Below are positions 9,278 to 18,874 of a stretch of 64,000 bases of DNA, in pieces. Every line of letters starts with the position of its first letter. Position 1 is the first letter of the stretch. The notes under the pieces were generated by a model. It was given only the letters and a program-made list of their open reading frames with translations. It searched no databases and was not told the DNA's origin. Where the stretch lies: NCBI RefSeq assembly GCF_000217935.1, contig NZ_AFHI01000005.1:62001-126000 (forward strand), given 5' to 3'. Source of the stretch: Rheinheimera sp. A13L (GTDB lineage: Bacteria > Pseudomonadota > Gammaproteobacteria > Enterobacterales > Alteromonadaceae). The translations under genes were made by a program, and so were the position numbers.

Positions 9278-11734
9278 ATGCAGTTTAAGCCCAGCCTGTT
9301 ATCGCTGACTATTGCATCTGTTTTAGCAGCACCCACCCTTGCTGTAAAAGCAGAAGCATTAGCAGCACAAGAGCAACAAATTGAGGTGATTAATGTCACC
9401 GCAACCCGCCGCAGCGGAACAGTGCAGGACGCACCTCTGAATATTACAGCCCTGGATAATGATGTGATTGCCCAGCAAAACATTAGTGAGCTGGCAGATA
9501 TCGCCCGCTGGGTACCAGGCTTAACCATTACTGATCAAGGTGGCCGTGAAGCTTCCCCTATTATTGTGCGTGGTTTAAATACCAACTCTTCAGGCCCGGG
9601 TTCTGACGGTGGCACAGTCTCTACTTATATTGGTGAACTGCCTGCAGCTGTGGATCTGAAACTGGTTGATGTAGAAAGGGTTGAAGTATTAATTGGCCCC
9701 CAGGGCACTTTATATGGCGCTGGTACTTTAGGTGGTGCTATCCGTTACATTCTGAATAAACCAGAAACTGACGTAGCCAGCGCAAGCGTCTTTGGTGATT
9801 TATCGTCCACAAAAGAAAGTGACAGCTTAGGTAAACAAGGTGGCTTTATTGTCAATTTTCCACTGATTAACGACACCTTAGCTTTACGTGCTTCACTGAA
9901 CTATCTGAACGATCCGGGTTATATAGATTACAACTACATGGTGCGTGAACCTGGTGTATCACTGACCGATCCGGATTGGAGTAACAGTGCTGAAGTAGCA
10001 GAAAACACCTACCGTAAAGCCGATGCCAATGGTGAACAAACCACCACTGGCCGTATAGCTCTGCGCTGGACGCCAAACGACTGGTTAGACAGCACTTTAA
10101 ATTATTACTTCCAGAACGAAAAAATTGAAGGCCGTGGTATTACCCACTACGACGCTTTAGGTGAAGCGAACCCGTTAAAACCTTTGATTGGCAAATACGA
10201 ATCCGCTTACCGTTATGAAGAACCAAACGACATTGATAACTCGCTGTTAAGTCTGGAAGTGACTGCAGATTTAGGTTTTGCTGAACTGGTTTCTGCCACG
10301 GGTTTAGCCAAAACTGAAGAACATGGTCAACGTGATCAAACCGACTTATTGATCCGTCTGAATTATGGTTATGAAGAGTTTCCTGCCTTCTCCGCTTTTA
10401 CCCGTGAAGATCAGGAAGAAGAAGTCTTTACTCAGGAACTGCGCTTAGTCTCCACAGGTGACAGCGACTGGAACTGGATTGTTGGCGCTTTTTATAACCA
10501 GTCCGACTTTGAAGGCTACAGCCGAGAATTCACCCCGGGCTTTGATCAATATGCATTGACCGAGTGGGAAACCGGCGGTAACCCACGTCCTGACGCTTTG
10601 GAATATATTTCTGTTGATGACACCACTGTCACTGAAAAAGCAATTTTTGGTGAACTCGGTTATCAAATGACAGAACAACTGGCTTTTACCCTGGGCGCTC
10701 GTTTTTATGACTACGATGTGAAATCCAGATCAGCCATCGACTTACCTCTGTACAATTCAGTGTTCGACGGTGCACCATCTGATGCTATTACGCTGGACTT
10801 TAAAGACGCCAATGCAGAAGACAGCGGTAACCTGCTGAAATTTAATACCAACTATAAATTTACGCCGGATGTGATGGGTTATTTTACCGTCAGTGAAGGT
10901 TTCCGTATTGGTGGCTCGAACGGTGTAGCGCCATGTCCGGTGCCATTACCAGAAGATCGCCAGATTGTTTGTGCCCTGCCGGATGAACGTATTTTCACTC
11001 CGGATATGACCACCAACTACGAGCTGGGCTTTAAAACCACCTGGTTTAAAAACAAACTGCACTTTAATGCAGCTGTATTTAATGTCGATTGGGAAGATGC
11101 CCAGGTTTCAGGTGCTACCGTCAATGGTCAGCAGCCTATTGTCACCAACGCGGCGTCAGCCAATGCTAAAGGTGTGGAAATTTCAGCACGGGCCATTTTA
11201 CCTAATGGTATCAGTACTTATGCCACTTATGCTTACACCAGAGCAGAGCTGACCAGCGATGCACCTTTCCTGTTTGCTGTAGTGGACGATCAAGGCACTG
11301 AGATACAAGACTTTTATGACGGTAAAGACGGTGACAGACTGCCGGGCTCACCTGAAAATCAGTTCTCTTTGGGCCTGAACTACGAAACTGAAGTTCTGAA
11401 CGGAAAACAGCTGGATCTGACCTACGGTTTAACCTACCAAAGTGACGTGATTTCCAAGGTGGGTTTAAGAGCTGATGGTGAAACCTTACCAGGCTACGCT
11501 TTGAGTAACATAGCCGCCAAACTGGCAGACGACAGTTGGTCTGTCACCTTCTATGTCGACAATCTGTTTGATAAATATGCCTTTACTTCAGTACGTCGTG
11601 ATAAAGGCGATACCGGCCTGGCAACCTTTCCGGACAGAAATGTGAACGACCCAGCACTGCAACGCAACTACGGTCATTTCATTCTGACGCCAATGACAGT
11701 GGGCATGAAGTTTAACTATCAGTTTGAGATTTAA
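9278..11734 (+). CDS. TonB-dependent outer-membrane receptor
   Basis: This 818-residue receptor has a Sec signal peptide (about 1–25), a TonB-box-like IEVINVTAT (about 35–45), a plug domain (about 55–165, with VPGLTITDQGG, IIVRGLN and VEVLIGPQGTLYGAGTLGGAIRYI) and a 22-strand-type barrel. It ends in YNYQFEI-like residues rather than the usual terminal Phe. Such receptors use TonB/ExbBD energy to import large substrates. The closest class by eye is the carbohydrate or secondary-metabolite receptor group; the substrate cannot be read from sequence. A TPR-sulfotransferase follows on the same strand, an association I recall from other alteromonads and sphingomonads. A strong hairpin terminator lies between them. 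Confidence 0.9.
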   Translation: MQFKPSLLSLTIASVLAAPTLAVKAEALAAQEQQIEVINVTATRRSGTVQDAPLNITALDNDVIAQQNISELADIARWVPGLTITDQGGREASPIIVRGLNTNSSGPGSDGGTVSTYIGELPAAVDLKLVDVERVEVLIGPQGTLYGAGTLGGAIRYILNKPETDVASASVFGDLSSTKESDSLGKQGGFIVNFPLINDTLALRASLNYLNDPGYIDYNYMVREPGVSLTDPDWSNSAEVAENTYRKADANGEQTTTGRIALRWTPNDWLDSTLNYYFQNEKIEGRGITHYDALGEANPLKPLIGKYESAYRYEEPNDIDNSLLSLEVTADLGFAELVSATGLAKTEEHGQRDQTDLLIRLNYGYEEFPAFSAFTREDQEEEVFTQELRLVSTGDSDWNWIVGAFYNQSDFEGYSREFTPGFDQYALTEWETGGNPRPDALEYISVDDTTVTEKAIFGELGYQMTEQLAFTLGARFYDYDVKSRSAIDLPLYNSVFDGAPSDAITLDFKDANAEDSGNLLKFNTNYKFTPDVMGYFTVSEGFRIGGSNGVAPCPVPLPEDRQIVCALPDERIFTPDMTTNYELGFKTTWFKNKLHFNAAVFNVDWEDAQVSGATVNGQQPIVTNAASANAKGVEISARAILPNGISTYATYAYTRAELTSDAPFLFAVVDDQGTEIQDFYDGKDGDRLPGSPENQFSLGLNYETEVLNGKQLDLTYGLTYQSDVISKVGLRADGETLPGYALSNIAAKLADDSWSVTFYVDNLFDKYAFTSVRRDKGDTGLATFPDRNVNDPALQRNYGHFILTPMTVGMKFNYQFEI

Positions 11735-11763
11735 GCTCAGTTGAGGTAAAACTGTTTTTTCTG

Positions 11764-11788
11764 AAGGGCACTGACAGTGCCCTTATTT
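11764..11788 (+). terminator. Rho-independent terminator after the TonB receptor
   Basis: Inverted repeat aagggcac / gtgccctt with a 5-base loop, followed by a TTATTTTT tract. It covers an alternative GTG start of the next gene, which supports starting that gene at the ATG at 11801. Confidence 0.8.
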
Positions 11789-11800
11789 TTCCGGATTAGT

Positions 11801-13381
11801 ATGACTGTACAACTCGCTCCAGCTTTAGCTAAACAACATCAGCACGCCCTGCAATTAATCCAGCAACGCCGCTTTAAAGAGGCCCACGCCTGCTTAGCCC
11901 AGTTACTCGAACATCAGCCAGATCATGCAGATAGCTACTTTTTATTAGGTGTGATTAACCTGGAATATGGCCAGGTGCAGAAGTCTGTGCTTTTAATGGA
12001 AAAAGCCGTCAGCCTGCATGCAAAAGATGAGTATCTGGCCCATTTAGCCAAAGGCTACAGCCTGACAGGCGCCTTAGAAAAAGCCAAAGCCATAGCTGAA
12101 GCTTTGCCTGCAGAACAGATCCAGCAGGCTTTAACTTTGGATACCTTAGGTGTGGCGTTAAGCCGGGTGGGTTTGCATCAACTGGCCCTGAGCTATTTTC
12201 AACGTGCTGTCACTGTGCAGCAAAACAAGGCCAGCTATTTTTACAACCTTGGCGTGTCATTGAAGTTTATTGGTGACTTTCCTGCTGCCAAAGCGGCTTT
12301 TGAGCAGGCTTTACAGCTCGAACCTAACTATTATCAGGCTCATTACGCCATGAGTGATTTGGCAATGACCGCGGATCCAGAAGTCAGGATCACTGAATTA
12401 CAACAGGTCAAAACCAGACTGGAATCGCCCGATGCTTTATTGCATATAGGCCATGCTTTGGCCAAAGAATATGAGGCGATACACAACTACCCGGCCGCTA
12501 TGGCTGAGCTGGGTCAGGCCAAACGATACAAATCTCAGACTCTGAATTATCAGGTGGAGGAAGATTTAGCCTTGTTTGCTGCAGCCACTCAGTACTCAAC
12601 AAGCCCTGTGCTCAGTACAGCAGGCTGTCAAAGCTCAGAGCCCATTTTTATTCTTGGCATGCCCCGTTCAGGCACCACCTTAGTGGAACGTATTTTAAGC
12701 AGCCACAGCGACGTATTATCAGCAGGTGAATTACAGGATTTTGGTATAGCGGTTAAAGAACTGACAGCCACAACCAGCGCTAAAGTGGTGGATGTGGAGA
12801 CTTTAAACGCCGCTTATGCTCTGGATTTTAACGCTTTAGGCGAACGTTATCTCAAGCGTAGCAGAGTGGTGACAGGCAGCAAAGCACGTTTTATCGACAA
12901 ACTGCCCTTTAACTTTTTTTATATCGATTTAATACGCCGTGCCCTGCCCAATGCCAAAATCATCTGCATGATGCGTCATCCGATGGACACTTGCCTTGGC
13001 AACTACAGAGCGTTGTTTTCCCTCGGCAGCCCTTATTACCGTTATGCCTTTGATTTAAAACACACCGCACGTTTTTATGCCGCTTTCCACCAACTGGCTT
13101 TGTTCTGGCAACAGCAAAATTTGCCGAATTTCAGACTGCAAAGTTATGAGGAACTGGTGCAAAACCCAGAGCAACAGATAGCTGAATTACTTAAATTTTG
13201 TGATTTGGATTGGCAACAGGCTTGTTTACACAGTGAACTGAATCAGGCGCCTGTATCTACAGCTTCTAAAGTTCAGGTGCGTGAGCCGGTCAATACAAAA
13301 TCAGTAGGGCGCTGGCAGAAGTATCAGCCTATGCTGGAGCCTTTACTGCAGCAACTGAAAGCGGCAGGTATAGAGCTGTAG
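11801..13381 (+). CDS. TPR-repeat sulfotransferase
   Basis: A 526-residue protein. The N-terminal half (about 10–240) is a series of tetratricopeptide repeats, and the C-terminal half is a PAPS-dependent sulfotransferase domain. The 5'-phosphosulfate loop is FILGMPRSGTTLVERIL (about 284–300) and the 3'-phosphate motif is MRHPMDTCLGNYRALF (about 390–405). No signal peptide is seen, so it should act in the cytoplasm, moving sulfate from PAPS to an unknown acceptor selected through the TPR region. The ATG at 11801 is preferred over GTG at 11777, which lies inside the terminator of the receptor gene. The ribosome site is poor. Confidence 0.85.
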   Translation: MTVQLAPALAKQHQHALQLIQQRRFKEAHACLAQLLEHQPDHADSYFLLGVINLEYGQVQKSVLLMEKAVSLHAKDEYLAHLAKGYSLTGALEKAKAIAEALPAEQIQQALTLDTLGVALSRVGLHQLALSYFQRAVTVQQNKASYFYNLGVSLKFIGDFPAAKAAFEQALQLEPNYYQAHYAMSDLAMTADPEVRITELQQVKTRLESPDALLHIGHALAKEYEAIHNYPAAMAELGQAKRYKSQTLNYQVEEDLALFAAATQYSTSPVLSTAGCQSSEPIFILGMPRSGTTLVERILSSHSDVLSAGELQDFGIAVKELTATTSAKVVDVETLNAAYALDFNALGERYLKRSRVVTGSKARFIDKLPFNFFYIDLIRRALPNAKIICMMRHPMDTCLGNYRALFSLGSPYYRYAFDLKHTARFYAAFHQLALFWQQQNLPNFRLQSYEELVQNPEQQIAELLKFCDLDWQQACLHSELNQAPVSTASKVQVREPVNTKSVGRWQKYQPMLEPLLQQLKAAGIEL

Positions 13382-13392
13382 GGCCCACTGCC

Positions 13393-14124
13393 TTAACGCT
13401 TCAGTTCAGCCAGCAGGTAGAAGTATCGGCCTTGTTCGTTACTGTCCTGAAAAGCATAAGAGCTGCTATAACGCCACCAGTTCTGCGTTTGCATCGCGTT
13501 GTACACCACAATAAAGCGCTCTGGCTCGTATTCATAACCACGGATTTCGCAGATACTGGTTTTGCAGGATACTGAGCTTAAATTCACCTGACTGGCATGC
13601 TCGTGAGTGGCAAAATGGTCAGCTATTTTCAGCTCCATCTGATAAGCCCATTCGCTGTCTATCTCTTCCACCTGATGCTGATTCAGATAATCAATAGCCT
13701 GGCCTGCTTGTTTCGCCATCAGGCTGGCAAAAGGTTCAGGCAAAAAGGAGCTGGCCTGCTCAGGGCTGATAGCGGTCCCGGCAGCATCAGTGTTTTGCTC
13801 AGGATCTTTAGTTTCAGATGCCAAGCCTTGCTGTAAAGACTGCTGAGCAAGCTCCAGCATCTGATCTTGTGCAGACAGTTGTTGCTCTAAATCCCTGACC
13901 TTTAGCTGCAGCTGTTCTACTTCTGTCGCATCAACTACTGGAGCCTGGGCTAAAGGCTGAACCAGGGGTGCTGGCAATTCGGGGGCTGGATCCAGCAGCT
14001 GAGTCCTATCCGCAGAGCTTCCTGGCTCAGGCTGCTTGTCCGTGCTGCTGTTTAACTGTAAGCCGGTCACCAGACCCACAACAAAGACTAAAACAGATAC
14101 CATCAGAACATGGGTTGTTTTCAC
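13393..14124 (-). CDS. Membrane-anchored coiled-coil protein with a C-terminal CxxxxC domain
   Basis: I do not recognise the family. The 243-residue protein has an N-terminal membrane anchor (about 5–25), a Pro/Ala/Gln-rich linker, a coiled coil (about 65–100, VEQLQLKVRDLEQQLSAQDQ) and a compact C-terminal domain with VSCKTSICEIRGYEYE. The Cys-x4-Cys pair recurs in uncharacterised exported proteins of gammaproteobacteria and probably forms a periplasmic disulfide. It is convergent with the sulfotransferase (11 bases apart). A role at the cell envelope is inferred only from topology. Confidence 0.6.
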   Translation of the reverse strand: MKTTHVLMVSVLVFVVGLVTGLQLNSSTDKQPEPGSSADRTQLLDPAPELPAPLVQPLAQAPVVDATEVEQLQLKVRDLEQQLSAQDQMLELAQQSLQQGLASETKDPEQNTDAAGTAISPEQASSFLPEPFASLMAKQAGQAIDYLNQHQVEEIDSEWAYQMELKIADHFATHEHASQVNLSSVSCKTSICEIRGYEYEPERFIVVYNAMQTQNWWRYSSSYAFQDSNEQGRYFYLLAELKR

Positions 14125-14189
14125 CTGAACTCCTGCTAAAAATTCCTTTTACAGAACCAGACTAACCTAAAGCAGTTGCAGGTAAAAGC

Positions 14190-14645
14190 TTAATCCTGCT
14201 CCCACATATCCTCATCACTGGCCCAGAGTTTTAACAGCTCTGCTTGTCTGGCTAGCTGAGCTGCTTGCTGGGGTAAATCACCACTTAGCACAGGGCTGCC
14301 AGTCCAGGCTGTGCCTTTGGCGGCAGCTGCAGCTATAGCAGCCCATTTTTTAGCAAAAGCTGCTAAAGCTTCACGAGGTTCGGCGCACTCTTCTGCAGCT
14401 ATAAAATCAAAAGCCACAGGCTGAGGCTGTACGCCAGTGCTGTCACCCGCCAGAATCCAATGCCCCACAAAACCCGGATCTGCCGGATCTTCTACAGCCC
14501 ATAAACCTACATAAGGTGCGGCATACCATTCAGGCCAGTCACAAATCACACCATGCGGAATATTCTGTGTTTTTACATAAGCTTCAATAGCGGCAAATTG
14601 CGCGTCACACCAGGCCCAATCTTCTGCTTCATCTAAATCCATCAT
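14190..14645 (-). CDS. DUF4826-like cytoplasmic protein
   Basis: This 151-residue, acidic, Trp-rich protein begins MMDLDEAEDWAWCDAQF and carries GVICDWPEWYAAPYVGLWA and VGHWILAGDSTGV. I associate this with the DUF4826 family of uncharacterised gammaproteobacterial proteins, from memory. The ATG at 14645 has AAGGGC upstream; a longer reading to 14702 adds a basic, unrelated-looking extension. It has no signal peptide or membrane segment, and its function is unknown. It is divergent from the pseudouridine synthase gene. Confidence 0.55.
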   Translation of the reverse strand: MMDLDEAEDWAWCDAQFAAIEAYVKTQNIPHGVICDWPEWYAAPYVGLWAVEDPADPGFVGHWILAGDSTGVQPQPVAFDFIAAEECAEPREALAAFAKKWAAIAAAAAKGTAWTGSPVLSGDLPQQAAQLARQAELLKLWASDEDMWEQD

Positions 14646-14751
14646 CAAATGCCCTTGCCCTCTGAAAACGGCTATTCTCACCAAGTTAAACAACGGCAGC
14701 AAGCTTTGATTTCAAGTACACTTTGCGCCTTATTTAATTTTGGCACTGAAG

Positions 14752-15420
14752 ATGACGGTCATAGATCACTTTGTAGCCCCTGTCTGTCATCAACAGATTG
14801 AAGTCTTGTATCAGGATGAACATATTCTGCTGATTAACAAACCCAGCGGCTTGTTAAGTTTATCGGGCAAAAACCCGCTGAATCTGGATTCAGTGCATCA
14901 CCGTTTAGCTGACATATACCCGCAGATCACGCTGATCCACCGCTTAGATTTGGGTACTTCGGGCATAATGCTGCTGGCGCTTGATAAAACCAGCAACGCT
15001 CATTTAAGCCAACAGTTTCAGTCCCGCACTGTGGTAAAGCGTTATCACAGTATGCTGGCAGGCCATATCGAACAAGACACTGGAGTGATTGAAGCGCCGA
15101 TCAGCAAAGACAAAGCTTTGTTTCCACGACTGATTGTATGCTTTGAACAAGGCCAAAAAGCCATCAGCCATTATCAGGTGCTGGAACGTCTGCCCCACCC
15201 AAACCGCAGCCTGGTGTTGTTTACGCCGGAAACAGGCCGCACCCATCAGTTGCGTATCCATAGCCAGTTTATCGGCCATCCTATTTTGGGTTGTGACTTA
15301 TACGGTACAGAGCAAACACAACACATGGCACCACGTTTATTACTGCACGCCTCTGAATTGGAATTTGAGCATCCTGCTACGGGGCAACGCATGAAAGTAG
15401 TCTGCCCTTGTCCATTTTGA
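14752..15420 (+). CDS. rluA: RluA-family pseudouridine synthase
   Basis: A 222-residue enzyme of the RluA branch that isomerises uridine in RNA. The catalytic motif is HRLDLGTSGIMLLAL with the nucleophilic Asp; VLYQDEHILLINKPSGLLS and the late TGRTHQLRIHSQFIGHPILG are family signatures. There is no S4 domain, and the length and motif order fit RluA (23S rRNA U746 and tRNA U32) better than RluC/RluD, so the symbol is given with moderate certainty. The ATG at 14752 is preferred over TTG at 14740. A bidirectional terminator follows. Confidence 0.8.
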   Translation: MTVIDHFVAPVCHQQIEVLYQDEHILLINKPSGLLSLSGKNPLNLDSVHHRLADIYPQITLIHRLDLGTSGIMLLALDKTSNAHLSQQFQSRTVVKRYHSMLAGHIEQDTGVIEAPISKDKALFPRLIVCFEQGQKAISHYQVLERLPHPNRSLVLFTPETGRTHQLRIHSQFIGHPILGCDLYGTEQTQHMAPRLLLHASELEFEHPATGQRMKVVCPCPF

Positions 15421-15435
15421 GTAAAAGCCAACAAT

Positions 15436-15470
15436 AAAGGCATAGTAGCCAGAGCAACTATGCCTTTTTG
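15436..15470. terminator. Bidirectional terminator
   Basis: Arms aaaggcatagt / actatgccttt with a 10-base loop, followed by T-rich sequence on the plus strand and preceded by A-rich sequence. It separates the convergent pseudouridine synthase and HTH genes. Confidence 0.75.
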
Positions 15471-15486
15471 CTGCCGTCAGCACTGA

Positions 15487-15792
15487 TTAACGCAGCAAAC
15501 TCAGAAAAAATGCACCACAAAGTACTCCGGCCAGAAAAGTCACTGCCAGTAACCAAAGTGGCACAGGCTTTTTTCTGGCATCAGTCACTGTAAGTTCTTC
15601 CTCTCCCAACAGCGACTCTCTGTTCACCTCAAAGGCAGCAGCCAAAGCTTTACTGGTTTCCAGCGATGCGATGCCATGCACTTCTACCCGCTGAATAGTT
15701 CGTAAGCTTACAGCGCAAATGTCTGCTAAGTGCTGCTGGGTCCAGCCTTTTTCTGTTCGCAGTTGACGAATAAAAACGAAGTTAAGCTGCAT
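15487..15792 (-). CDS. Membrane-tethered XRE-type HTH regulator
   Basis: The 101-residue protein has an N-terminal helix-turn-helix (about 5–60, RQLRTEKGWTQQHLADICAV then SLRTIQRVE) and a C-terminal hydrophobic segment (about 80–98, PLWLLAVTFLAGVLCGAFFL), so it should bind DNA while anchored in the inner membrane. The start is the internal ATG at 15792; the longer reading to 15852 runs into the upstream gene. It follows a small membrane protein gene with a 4-base gap, so the two form an operon. Targets are unknown. Confidence 0.7.
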   Translation of the reverse strand: MQLNFVFIRQLRTEKGWTQQHLADICAVSLRTIQRVEVHGIASLETSKALAAAFEVNRESLLGEEELTVTDARKKPVPLWLLAVTFLAGVLCGAFFLSLLR

Positions 15793-15796
15793 AGCA

Positions 15797-16204
15797 TCAT
15801 CCTTTAAACAGTGAAGCCAGGCTATAACCCACAGCGGCACCAGCCATACCAAAAATAAAGATCGTTAATAAGAGCTTCCACCAGGATTGTTGGGCTCTGA
15901 GCTGCTTACCTTGCTGCATAATACGCTTCAGATCCCACTCATCACTGTCTTTCATTTCGCCATTGACCCAAAACTCAATCACCACAGAGCTAAATAAAAT
16001 GCCGCTAACACGGAGCCTGATTTCAATGTTCTGCCCTTTCACTTCAAAGGCATGCACTGACTTAAAACGCCAGCTTAGCTTTTTAGAGATCAGCTCATCA
16101 TTGACAAAAACTTGCTCCATTCCCGTCAGAAAAGACGACTCAACACGTATACAATCTTCGCAAAAATCAAAAAAACTTACCGCACGATCAGCTTGAATAT
16201 TCAT
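15797..16204 (-). CDS. Small membrane protein, operon partner of the HTH regulator
   Basis: Unrecognised 135-residue protein. The N-terminal 95 residues are soluble and beta-rich (SFFDFCEDCIRVESSFLTG, VNDELISKKLSWRFKSVHAF), and one hydrophobic segment lies near the C-terminus (about 112–132, with a GxxxGxxxG-like pattern). The ATG at 16204 has GGAG upstream. Its gene directly precedes the membrane-tethered HTH gene, so it may act as a sensor or partner of that regulator; this is inference from context. Confidence 0.55.
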   Translation of the reverse strand: MNIQADRAVSFFDFCEDCIRVESSFLTGMEQVFVNDELISKKLSWRFKSVHAFEVKGQNIEIRLRVSGILFSSVVIEFWVNGEMKDSDEWDLKRIMQQGKQLRAQQSWWKLLLTIFIFGMAGAAVGYSLASLFKG

Positions 16205-16568
16205 AGGAGTTCTCCGCTCATAAAGTTCAGGCTCAGTACAACACAAGAGCGCAACAGCTCAGACGACCTTGCTATGACAGTCCTGCTTTTGTCAGCTGAC
16301 ACTAATATGACAGTTATTAAAAATCAATGAGTTAAAAAGGGCCAATCAGAAGTATATTTGACTTGTATCAACACACTGAACTGTCGTTATGGCATGCTCT
16401 CAGTACTACCAACTTAGATGTCACGGCTTGGCATCAGCGCTTTAATACTCGGGCAGCAAACACAGAGAATTTATAAATGTCGTGCCTTGTGAACTAAAAC
16501 TGCAGCTATCCGTATTCTAACCACTACTGTCAATAAATCAGAACAGTAATTAAAAGAAGGTGTGACAG
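16205..16568. other. Divergent intergenic region
   Basis: About 360 bases between the HTH operon (minus) and the chemotaxis receptor (plus). It must hold both promoters. I see no strong palindrome; AGAAGG precedes the receptor ATG. Confidence 0.4.
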
Positions 16569-18197
16569 ATGAATGTTATAAATCGCTTGTACTCAGGCTT
16601 CGCTATGCTGCTGTTGATTATGCTTGGTATCACACTTTTTGGCCTGTTTAAAATCAGCATAGCAGACCAGAATTTAACTCAATTGTCCGAGCAAACTGCT
16701 GTAGAACAACGCCAGGCCATTAACTTTCGTGGCAGTGTGCACGACAGAGCCATTTCAATTCGTGACACAGTTTTAGTAAACGATGTCAACGCATCCCTGA
16801 TCCACCAAAATGACATAGTCCGCTTAAATGAGTTTTACCAGCAATCAGCCGCTACCTTGGACAGCATGTATACCAAGGTAAAACACAGCCCTGAGGAAGA
16901 AAACTTATTACGCCAAATCAAGGATATTGAAAGTTCAACTTTAGGCGTTACCAAAAACATACTGGATATGATTAACAGCGGGCGCCAGCAAGAAGCCACA
17001 GACTACTTATTAACCACAGTGTCTCCTGCATACAGCGAGTGGCTGAAACGTATTAATAAGCTAATCGACTTTCAAGAGGAGGCCATACAACATCAGGTCG
17101 CCTCAGCTCGTGAACAAACTAACAGCTTTCAATGGATTATGCTTTTAGTGACGGCCATCGCCATAGTGATTGGCTGTGTCGTAGCTGTCAGTACAGTAAA
17201 CCGGTTAAAAAGAATGGTGGGCGGTGAACCTGAATATGCCGCTTTTGTAATTAAGGAAATAGCCTCCGGCGATCTGACAGTTCAAGTGAGATTTCACAGC
17301 CCTGAGAGTATATTGAGTGCTGTGAAAGATTTAACAGCGCATATGTCAGGTATCACCAAAAACTCGATAGGTGCAGCCAACGAATTGCTTTCTGCCTCCA
17401 AAGATTTGTTGCTGACAGCGCAATACAACGAGGATTTGATCAGCCAGCAAAAACTTGCCACTGAACAAGGGGCGACTGCGATCAATCAAATGTCATCCAC
17501 TGTGGCTGAAGTTGCCAACCATACCAGTGATGCCGCAGGACTGGCGCAAACTGCCATCAATGAATTCAAAGCAGGTCAGGCTGAAGTCAGTAAAACCCAG
17601 TCCAGTATCAATGCGCTGGCGGATAAGGTCAGTGAAGCATCAGATGTGATCAATCATCTGTCAGAAGATAGTCGTCAGATAGGCTCTGTACTGGAAGTGA
17701 TTCAGGGCATAGCTGAGCAAACTAATTTGCTGGCACTCAATGCTGCTATTGAAGCAGCACGAGCCGGCGAACAAGGCCGGGGTTTTGCCGTGGTTGCAGA
17801 TGAAGTGCGTAATCTGGCAGGCAGAACTCAGCAGTCCACCCGTCAAATTCAGGCTGTTATTGAAAAAATGCAAAGCAGCTCTTTAAAAGCAGTGGCTGTG
17901 ATGAATGAAGGTAAAGCTCAGGCAGAAACCAGCGTTGAACAAGCCCAGTGTGCGGGCGATTCGCTAAATGCTATTAATTTGTCGGTGACAAAAATAAGCG
18001 ACATGAACACTCAGATTGCAACTGCGGCAGAAGAGCAATCTGTGGTGGCATCCGAAATAAACCGCAACTTTAGCCAAATTACTCATTCAGCTGTGCTGGC
18101 TGAGGAGCAGGCAAGTAAAATCACTTTTGCAAGTCAGCAGCTTGAGCAACTGGCTAAAACTTTAGAGCAAAACGTAAAGCAGTTTAAAACGGCCTAA
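16569..18197 (+). CDS. Methyl-accepting chemotaxis protein
   Basis: This 542-residue receptor has a first membrane segment (about 8–28), a periplasmic four-helix-bundle sensor (about 30–185), a second membrane segment (about 190–210) and a long cytoplasmic coiled-coil signalling domain. The conserved tip includes [20 protein letters not shown] then [20 protein letters not shown]. There is no C-terminal CheR/CheB-binding pentapeptide (it ends in KQFKTA), so adaptation would depend on other receptors. The HAMP linker is short and atypical. No chemotaxis genes lie nearby. The ligand is unknown. Confidence 0.9.
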   Translation: MNVINRLYSGFAMLLLIMLGITLFGLFKISIADQNLTQLSEQTAVEQRQAINFRGSVHDRAISIRDTVLVNDVNASLIHQNDIVRLNEFYQQSAATLDSMYTKVKHSPEEENLLRQIKDIESSTLGVTKNILDMINSGRQQEATDYLLTTVSPAYSEWLKRINKLIDFQEEAIQHQVASAREQTNSFQWIMLLVTAIAIVIGCVVAVSTVNRLKRMVGGEPEYAAFVIKEIASGDLTVQVRFHSPESILSAVKDLTAHMSGITKNSIGAANELLSASKDLLLTAQYNEDLISQQKLATEQGATAINQMSSTVAEVANHTSDAAGLAQTAINEFKAGQAEVSKTQSSINALADKVSEASDVINHLSEDSRQIGSVLEVIQGIAEQTNLLALNAAIEAARAGEQGRGFAVVADEVRNLAGRTQQSTRQIQAVIEKMQSSSLKAVAVMNEGKAQAETSVEQAQCAGDSLNAINLSVTKISDMNTQIATAAEEQSVVASEINRNFSQITHSAVLAEEQASKITFASQQLEQLAKTLEQNVKQFKTA

Positions 18198-18250
18198 TTC
18201 CACTGTATTTATAAGCTGGCATTGGTCAACAGCCAGCACTGCGATCCATT

Positions 18251-18272
18251 CAGAGGAGGCTTCCCTCCTCTG
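18251..18272. terminator. Convergent hairpin terminator
   Basis: Perfect 9-base arms cagaggagg / cctcctctg with loop cttc lie between the chemotaxis receptor and the TetR gene, directly against the TetR stop. A short T-rich stretch follows on the plus strand. Confidence 0.6.
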
Positions 18273-18860
18273 TCAGCTTTTCACAAGAAAACCTGAAGCC
18301 AATAAATTAAATGCCTCCAGCGTTTTTGGAAGTATAGTCTGAGGGTCAGAGCTTGACGCTATCCAAAGCGCTGCATTTAAAGCTGCACCATTTAGCAACA
18401 TAGCAGCAGCTTCAGGGTCTACCTGCTTTAAAGTGCCATTTTTAATCAGCTGCTCAATGGTGTTTCTGGTCGACTGTAAACATCGGTTCTGGCTTGGCCA
18501 TTGCGACGGGTCGCCCAGCACAGAAGGGCCATCCAGCAACACAATACGCTGCACCTCAGGGTCCAACGCCTTTTCTATATAAGCAGCGCCTTCAGCCAAC
18601 AAACCTAACCAGGCATTTTCTGCTTTGGCGCCGACAGACTGCGCGTATTGAGCCATTTCTGAATCTATCTGATCAACAACAGCAGCAAGCAAACCTCGTT
18701 TATCGCCAAAGTTATGATAAAGCGCGCCCCGGGTTAGCCCTGCTTCAGCAGTTAAGCTATCCATAGAAGCCGCAGCATAACCATGCTCAGCGAAGGCCCG
18801 CCGTGCAGCTGCAATCAGCTTGTCGCGGTTTTCAGCCATCTTTGCTAATCGGGTACTCAT
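18273..18860 (-). CDS. TetR-family repressor
   Basis: The 195-residue regulator has an N-terminal HTH (about 12–58; AARRAFAEHGYAAASMDSLT and GLTRGALYHNFGDKRGLLAA) and a C-terminal ligand-binding helical domain typical of the TetR_C branch next to AcrR-like proteins. The ATG at 18860 has AGGAGTAAGG upstream. It is divergent from a RidA-family gene; the 190 bases between contain three copies of a palindromic site, so autoregulation and control of the RidA gene are likely. The inducer is unknown. Confidence 0.88.
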   Translation of the reverse strand: MSTRLAKMAENRDKLIAAARRAFAEHGYAAASMDSLTAEAGLTRGALYHNFGDKRGLLAAVVDQIDSEMAQYAQSVGAKAENAWLGLLAEGAAYIEKALDPEVQRIVLLDGPSVLGDPSQWPSQNRCLQSTRNTIEQLIKNGTLKQVDPEAAAMLLNGAALNAALWIASSSDPQTILPKTLEAFNLLASGFLVKS

Positions 18861-18874
18861 TCCTTACTCCTTTC

